From positions 1-10,201 of the forward strand of contig CAMRAP010000048.1 of NCBI GenBank assembly GCA_947039985.1: 10,201 nucleotides of DNA. Reading direction: 5' to 3'. The DNA comes from an uncultured Odoribacter sp. (GTDB lineage Bacteria; Bacteroidota; Bacteroidia; Bacteroidales; Marinifilaceae). The notes beneath the pieces are model-generated. The model did not search any database and was not told the DNA's origin. It saw nothing but the letters and a program-made list of their open reading frames with translations. The position numbers were made by a program, and so were the translations under genes. Shown one piece after another: positions 7,601-10,201 of this stretch. Every line of letters starts with the position of its first letter. The stretch's first letter is position 1.

Positions 7601-9393
7601 TTGTAGCTATGTTTCCACTAGCCATGGGGAAAGGTGAGTTTGTTTCTGGCTTAGGAGCTCCATTTGCCATAACTGTTATTGGTGGTCTTACAATGAGTAC
7701 ATTGCTTACGCTAATCATCATTCCAACACTATATTCTGGTCTTGAAGATGCACTTCGCCGTTTACGCACACAAAGTCTATTTATGAAAATAGTGCAAATA
7801 GCCTTGCTGATTATAGCCACAATTGGTATCTACTTTTTCACCAACAGTTTACTTGAGCGTTTGGGGTATCTAATTGGAGCTATTATTCTCATTCCTACAG
7901 CAACTTGGTTTATGGAAAGTAGTCTTCGACAAGCAAATAGTCAGATCATTTCTTTCGATGAAGAGATACATATATCCATACGCAACCTTGTTAAGATATA
8001 TGGTCGACCTAATGAATTTGCTCGAGAATGGGCGCAAGGATCCCAAGTTCGTGAACGCTTAGGATTGACGGAAGATTATCTTACATTCAAATCCCTACAT
8101 CCTATTGTTTGGCTAGTTCCTGTGACTGCATTTATGATTTATTTTACCTATTTTTATCAGAGTTTGAGTTTTTGGGCCATCTTTTTTGCCATAGCCACCT
8201 GGATGCTAATCTCACAAATTTTGACCATCTTCGGTAAATATTTTGCTGCACAGAATAAACTTATCTGTTCTAAAATTTTACAATTTTTGGGGAACTCTTT
8301 CTACTACCTAACCCCTTTTTGCACTTTAGCTTGGGCAGCATCTAAATTCTCCAGTCTACCTCTAGTTATCCTTTTGGGAATACTATGGTATGTGGGTATA
8401 GCTGCGCGCTATTTATCCAATAAGGTTCAAAATAAAAATATCAACATCAATTTGATCGAAGGAAAATTTAGGATGTTGAGAAAAACACTTTATAAAGCAT
8501 CTACAAAAATGCCTTTTATCGGTCTTAAGAAGAAACCATTTAAAGCTTTAAGTGCTGTATCGATGGATATTCACACAGGGATGTTCGGTTTGCTTGGTCC
8601 TAATGGAGCTGGAAAGACAACGATTATGCGCATTATTTGTGGTGTCTTTGAACAAAGCTATGGAAAAATCTTTATTAATGGTATAGACACTCAAAAGAAA
8701 CGGGAGGAACTACAAGGCTTGATCGGATATTTACCACAGGAGTTTGGAATGTATGAAAATCTGACTGCATGGGAATATTTGGAATATCAAGCCCTACTCA
8801 AAGGGATCTATATCTCTAAACTGAGAAAGCAAAGAATCACTGAAGTCCTAGAGGCTGTCCATATGTTTGAAAATAAAGACAAGAAAATTGGCGGCTTTTC
8901 TGGTGGGATGAAACAACGCATAGGTATTGCACAAACACTACTTAATTTACCACGTATCTTAGTTGTAGATGAACCAACAGCAGGTCTTGACCCTCGCGAG
9001 CGTATCCGATTCCGTAATTTACTGGTGGAGCTATCGCGCAAACGAATTGTTATCTTCTCTACTCATATTATTGAAGATATTGCCAGTTCCTGTAATCAAG
9101 TTGCTGTCATCAATAAAGGCTCGCTAAAATACCATGGAACACCTATCGAAATGGCAAAGATTGCTGATGATGTTACTTGGACATTTGAAATTCCAGCTAG
9201 TGAATTTCCACAATTGTCATCAAAACTACTTTTAGTTCACCATATTCGCAATGGTGAAAATATTAAAGTCCGATGTCTATCTGAAACACAACCTGTTCCT
9301 AATGCTATAAAATCAATACCACTACTCGAAGACTCCTATCTTTGGCTACTAAGAGGTATTAAAATAGCAAATAAGGAAGAGATTATTACGTAA
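4642..9393 (+). CDS. RND permease fused in frame to an extra membrane module and an ABC ATPase domain
   Basis: A 1583-residue fusion. Residues 1-1033 are a complete RND permease: TM1 about 6-28, porter half, TM2-TM6 about 333-482 with D397-N398 (GMLLDNSVVV), TM7 about 521-540, porter half, TM8-TM12 about 877-1031 with N945 at the AcrB K940 place and R975 and T982 in TM11. Residues 1034-1300 hold about six more hydrophobic segments. Residues from about 1300 form an ABC ATPase with every motif: Walker A GPNGAGKT 1319-1326 (K1325), Q-loop Q1366, signature FSGGMKQR 1419-1426, Walker B ending D1443 with catalytic E1444, D-loop AGLD 1447-1450, H-loop H1475. The pattern GMFGLLGPNG, GYLPQEFGMYENLT and a C-terminal L-E-D-S-Y-L-W-L-L resembles the drug-exporter ATPase group that pairs with ABC-2 permeases, and such a permease gene follows 12 bases downstream. 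The frame is continuous with no stop. RND-to-ABC fusion is unusual as far as I know. Confidence 0.92.
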   Translation: MKKLINRKVLISMLFIGLTMMGLFSSKYLPMELYPNAELPTIYVSINAKMELDPKYIENQAVIPIEGIISGMEGVSEIDTRITTRNARITVSYSKNVDIKYAFLKLEERIKSKTQNLPEDFTISVNKSSSGIANAQFMTLQVLGDDDIDYVRNITDADIVSVLENTDGVASVMPMGGRQKSIEILLEKEKCKALNITSSQISSLISKNMSEKTFAGSVYRNVKQYFVNVTAEYLETDDLGHIVVAEGPILLKDIAEINFGIKEDENYSRINGKEVITCIVAKSPLVNIIDLSDRVRKEIDQLNIDLAPKGVNIKIDLDVAETMSDNINTIIDLGIYGAILAIFILYLFLRNFKIVTFIAFAIPISVFSAFYFFYFFDISINILTLTGIALAIGMLLDNSVVVMENIFRLRAIGMSSEEAAIRGTKEVTKAIIAATLTTITVFLPFLFSDDYLLKLIGQHIGVSIITTLVVSLVVALLLIPMAVNQFMKKQGENVNFSELSIHSRPVQVYIAILKMSLRRPATIIFSSILLLIITVVITLTFTMNTLKDIQTDTFNIYITFSSGNTLKATDKAIRGYEAFLNNVAEIEQYSSKIYAEDANITIKLKEDFEKINDQTLEQLKNSLIEKAHDLRIYRVSFEAMESSQNFQGKGGDMMMGAGSALLKKMGMGSQREKVVIKGQDFESMTNLAELIKFQIEELANISYAYVSYSPGKPEARIYFDQYLMGVHDITPQNVLTELNNFKPQNKTSIKYKTDDQEYDIIIKDKELVEKAKENEEYEDPVRTLDDLRRLEVKNANKSLTEIRNFSRINLTWGQGNIVRINQDKEVSIYYRFNSEINDSKSILEAARLEMDELIQNTDVPSGLAVEIIHEENETGEFTFLILAAFLLIYMILASVFESIVAPIVLMFAIPLAIIGSLLALLFTSNSWQNANVMIGIIILIGIVVNNSIILIDYTVQLRKQGFRKPRAIMISGISRLRPILITAITTIVAMFPLAMGKGEFVSGLGAPFAITVIGGLTMSTLLTLIIIPTLYSGLEDALRRLRTQSLFMKIVQIALLIIATIGIYFFTNSLLERLGYLIGAIILIPTATWFMESSLRQANSQIISFDEEIHISIRNLVKIYGRPNEFAREWAQGSQVRERLGLTEDYLTFKSLHPIVWLVPVTAFMIYFTYFYQSLSFWAIFFAIATWMLISQILTIFGKYFAAQNKLICSKILQFLGNSFYYLTPFCTLAWAASKFSSLPLVILLGILWYVGIAARYLSNKVQNKNININLIEGKFRMLRKTLYKASTKMPFIGLKKKPFKALSAVSMDIHTGMFGLLGPNGAGKTTIMRIICGVFEQSYGKIFINGIDTQKKREELQGLIGYLPQEFGMYENLTAWEYLEYQALLKGIYISKLRKQRITEVLEAVHMFENKDKKIGGFSGGMKQRIGIAQTLLNLPRILVVDEPTAGLDPRERIRFRNLLVELSRKRIVIFSTHIIEDIASSCNQVAVINKGSLKYHGTPIEMAKIADDVTWTFEIPASEFPQLSSKLLLVHHIRNGENIKVRCLSETQPVPNAIKSIPLLEDSYLWLLRGIKIANKEEIIT
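7786..8409 (+). other. Extra membrane module between the RND and ABC parts of the fusion protein
   Basis: This covers residues 1049-1256 of the fusion protein. Hydrophobic segments can be read at about 1049-1068, 1072-1090, 1154-1173, 1174-1198, 1216-1232 and 1238-1256. The RND part already has its twelve segments and ends at about 1031, so these six are additional. Between the second and third lies a soluble stretch, 1093-1153, that begins with an ABC-like strand (I-S-I-R-N-L-V-K-I-Y-G, 1111-1121). I do not recognise the module as a known family. It could be an ABC membrane domain, a docking element for the downstream permease, or a linker. Segment limits are by eye. Confidence 0.6.
8458..8475 (+). 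promoter_or_regulatory. Possible internal ribosome binding site and ATG before the ABC domain
   Basis: GAAGGAAAAT at 8458-8467 lies upstream of an in-frame ATG at 8473 (Met1278 of the fusion), with AAGGA 9 bases from the ATG. Starting here would give a 306-residue protein, about the length of a free-standing ABC ATPase. The same ten bases occur at 9398-9407, overlapping the start of the next gene. Bacteroidota rely little on Shine-Dalgarno pairing, and the product would lack a normal first beta-strand, so this is weak. Confidence 0.2.
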
Positions 9394-9405
9394 TAAAGAA
9401 GGAAA

Positions 9406-10107
9406 ATGAAAGCATATATTATTCCCATCATTCAATTAACTCGATATAATATTAAAATTATATTCGGAAATAAGTTTATATATTTTGTTTTAAGTGCTAT
9501 TGGCTTCTACATATTGATGGTAGCTTTGAATATATTTTCTGACGATGAAATTACCGCAGCAACAGCCTATCAAATATTGTTAGTTCCCTCTATTCTTCTC
9601 ATTTTTTACCCCACTTGCTTTGGCGTCCAAAATGATCAAGATAATAAAATTATAGAGGTCATATTTGGTATTCCCAACTATCGGTATAAAGTGTGGATGT
9701 TTAGACTATTGATAGCCTATGTCATCTGTTTTGTCTTGACATTTTTATTGGCAACGATTACCAATTGGATTGTTGTAGAGGTTCCACCTTTTGAATTGAC
9801 TTATCAAGTAATGGCACCTGCACTCTTCACGGGGATGCTCTGCTTTATGCTTAGCACAATTATACGAAATGGGAATGGAACGGCTGTATTGGTCATTATT
9901 TTAGGCTTTTCCCTGATGATTTTAGGGCAGATCTTAAGGACTAGTATGTGGAATCTATTCCTAAATCCATTTAATGTTCCTGTAAATAGTAACGAACAAA
10001 TTTTCTACGATACGATATTTGATAACCGATTACTGATTCTTTTTGTCAGTCTCATTTTCTTACTCGTAGGACTAACTAAAATGCAAAATCGAGAGAAATT
10101 CATGTAA
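9406..10107 (+). CDS. ABC-2-type transporter permease
   Basis: Integral membrane protein of 233 residues with six hydrophobic segments at about 24-45, 55-74, 98-122, 134-150, 157-175 and 207-223. The pattern fits an ABC-2-type permease: an N-terminal helix on the cytoplasmic face (about 1-20), then TM1; a charged cytoplasmic loop after TM2 with N-D-Q-D-N-K-I-I-E-V (about 76-85), like the loop that contacts the ATPase in this family; and four further segments. Length is at the short end of the normal range, with no sign of truncation. It starts 12 bases after the stop of the RND-ABC fusion, and no other ATPase is in view, so the fused ABC domain is its likely partner. The purine-rich GAAGGAAA lies only 3 bases before the ATG, too close for a classical Shine-Dalgarno site. 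Substrate unknown. Confidence 0.8.
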   Translation: MKAYIIPIIQLTRYNIKIIFGNKFIYFVLSAIGFYILMVALNIFSDDEITAATAYQILLVPSILLIFYPTCFGVQNDQDNKIIEVIFGIPNYRYKVWMFRLLIAYVICFVLTFLLATITNWIVVEVPPFELTYQVMAPALFTGMLCFMLSTIIRNGNGTAVLVIILGFSLMILGQILRTSMWNLFLNPFNVPVNSNEQIFYDTIFDNRLLILFVSLIFLLVGLTKMQNREKFM

Positions 10108-10127
10108 TTTCTTTGCGTCATTTTTTT
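10092..10127 (+). terminator. Possible weak terminator at the end of the operon
   Basis: AGAAATT (10094-10100) and AATTTCT (10106-10112) form an inverted repeat around a 5-base loop, extendable by a G-U and an A-U pair. A run of seven T follows at 10121-10127, eight bases beyond the extended stem. The stem is nearly all A-T and overlaps the stop codon, so it is weak and the T run is not adjacent. The position between two convergent coding regions is where a terminator is expected. Confidence 0.3.
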
Positions 10128-10139
10128 GATATCTATTCT

Positions 10140-10201
10140 TTAATCATAGAACCACAAGCATACCTCTGCACCCTTATCTAAAAAAGAAATTTTATCTGTA
10201 T
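10140..10201 (-). CDS. Possible C-terminal end of a convergent gene, product unknown
   Basis: On the minus strand one frame is open from the window edge through 19 codons to a TAA at 10142-10140, reading T-D-K-I-S-F-L-D-K-G-A-E-V-C-L-W-F-Y-D then stop. The composition is protein-like, and the location, 32 bases past the end of the operon, fits a convergent neighbour. Nineteen codons is too few to exclude chance, and no family can be recognised. Confidence 0.35.
   Translation of the reverse strand, partial: TDKISFLDKGAEVCLWFYD

Noticed and set aside
7497..7820. 107-codon minus-strand open frame, the longest on that strand
   Set aside because: It is antisense to RND TM10-TM12, whose conserved motifs are on the plus strand; its residues show no recognisable family pattern.
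7874..8062. 62-codon plus-strand open frame inside the fusion gene
   Set aside because: It lies out of frame within the membrane module and soluble stretch of the fusion protein, whose own frame is continuous and has a clear hydrophobic pattern.
7681..8580. Frameshift or missed stop joining two separate genes
   Set aside because: The frame through the junction is continuous for about 270 codons with regular hydrophobic segments and sensible topology. A simple lost stop between two genes would not produce such an intervening module, though a sequence error cannot be wholly excluded.
9391..9406. Classical Shine-Dalgarno site for the ABC permease gene
   Set aside because: GAAGG is present but only 3 bases separate it from the ATG, too short for normal pairing.
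1..10201. CRISPR array, tRNA, rRNA, insertion sequence or attachment site
   Set aside because: I saw no repeat-spacer pattern, cloverleaf sequence, transposase or flanking terminal repeats anywhere in the window.

Overview
The window reads as part of the chromosome of a low-GC Bacteroidota bacterium. The evidence is the AT-rich coding, mostly without usable Shine-Dalgarno sequences before the starts, together with a Gram-negative tripartite exporter whose adaptor is a lipoprotein. This assignment is an inference from style; no rRNA or other marker gene is present.

Almost the whole window is one tightly packed plus-strand operon. In order it holds: the C-terminal part of a TolC-family outer-membrane factor (1-462); a periplasmic adaptor of the HlyD/AcrA type, best read as a lipoprotein starting at 515 (515-1573); a 1016-residue RND permease (1595-4645); a second RND permease, joined by a 4-base ATGA overlap, that continues in frame through an extra membrane module into a complete ABC ATPase domain (4642-9393, 1583 residues); and a 233-residue ABC-2-type permease (9406-10107). 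After a weak possible terminator, the last 62 bases may hold the C-terminal end of a convergent gene on the minus strand. No stretch over 300 bases lacks a gene.

Together the genes would build an envelope-spanning exporter: outer-membrane channel, adaptor and two different RND subunits, with an ATPase covalently attached to one RND subunit and a separate ABC membrane partner. The substrate cannot be told from the sequence. The RND subunits should use the proton gradient and the ABC domain has every catalytic motif, so the system appears to combine two energy sources.

The point most worth a second look is the 1583-residue RND-ABC fusion. The ABC domain is the drug-exporter type that works with ABC-2 permeases. 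Its apparent first beta-strand (residues 1111-1121) is separated from the rest of the domain (from about residue 1300) by roughly 180 residues containing four hydrophobic segments, as if a membrane module were inserted into the ATPase fold. The count of membrane segments keeps both pieces in the cytoplasm, as such an arrangement requires.
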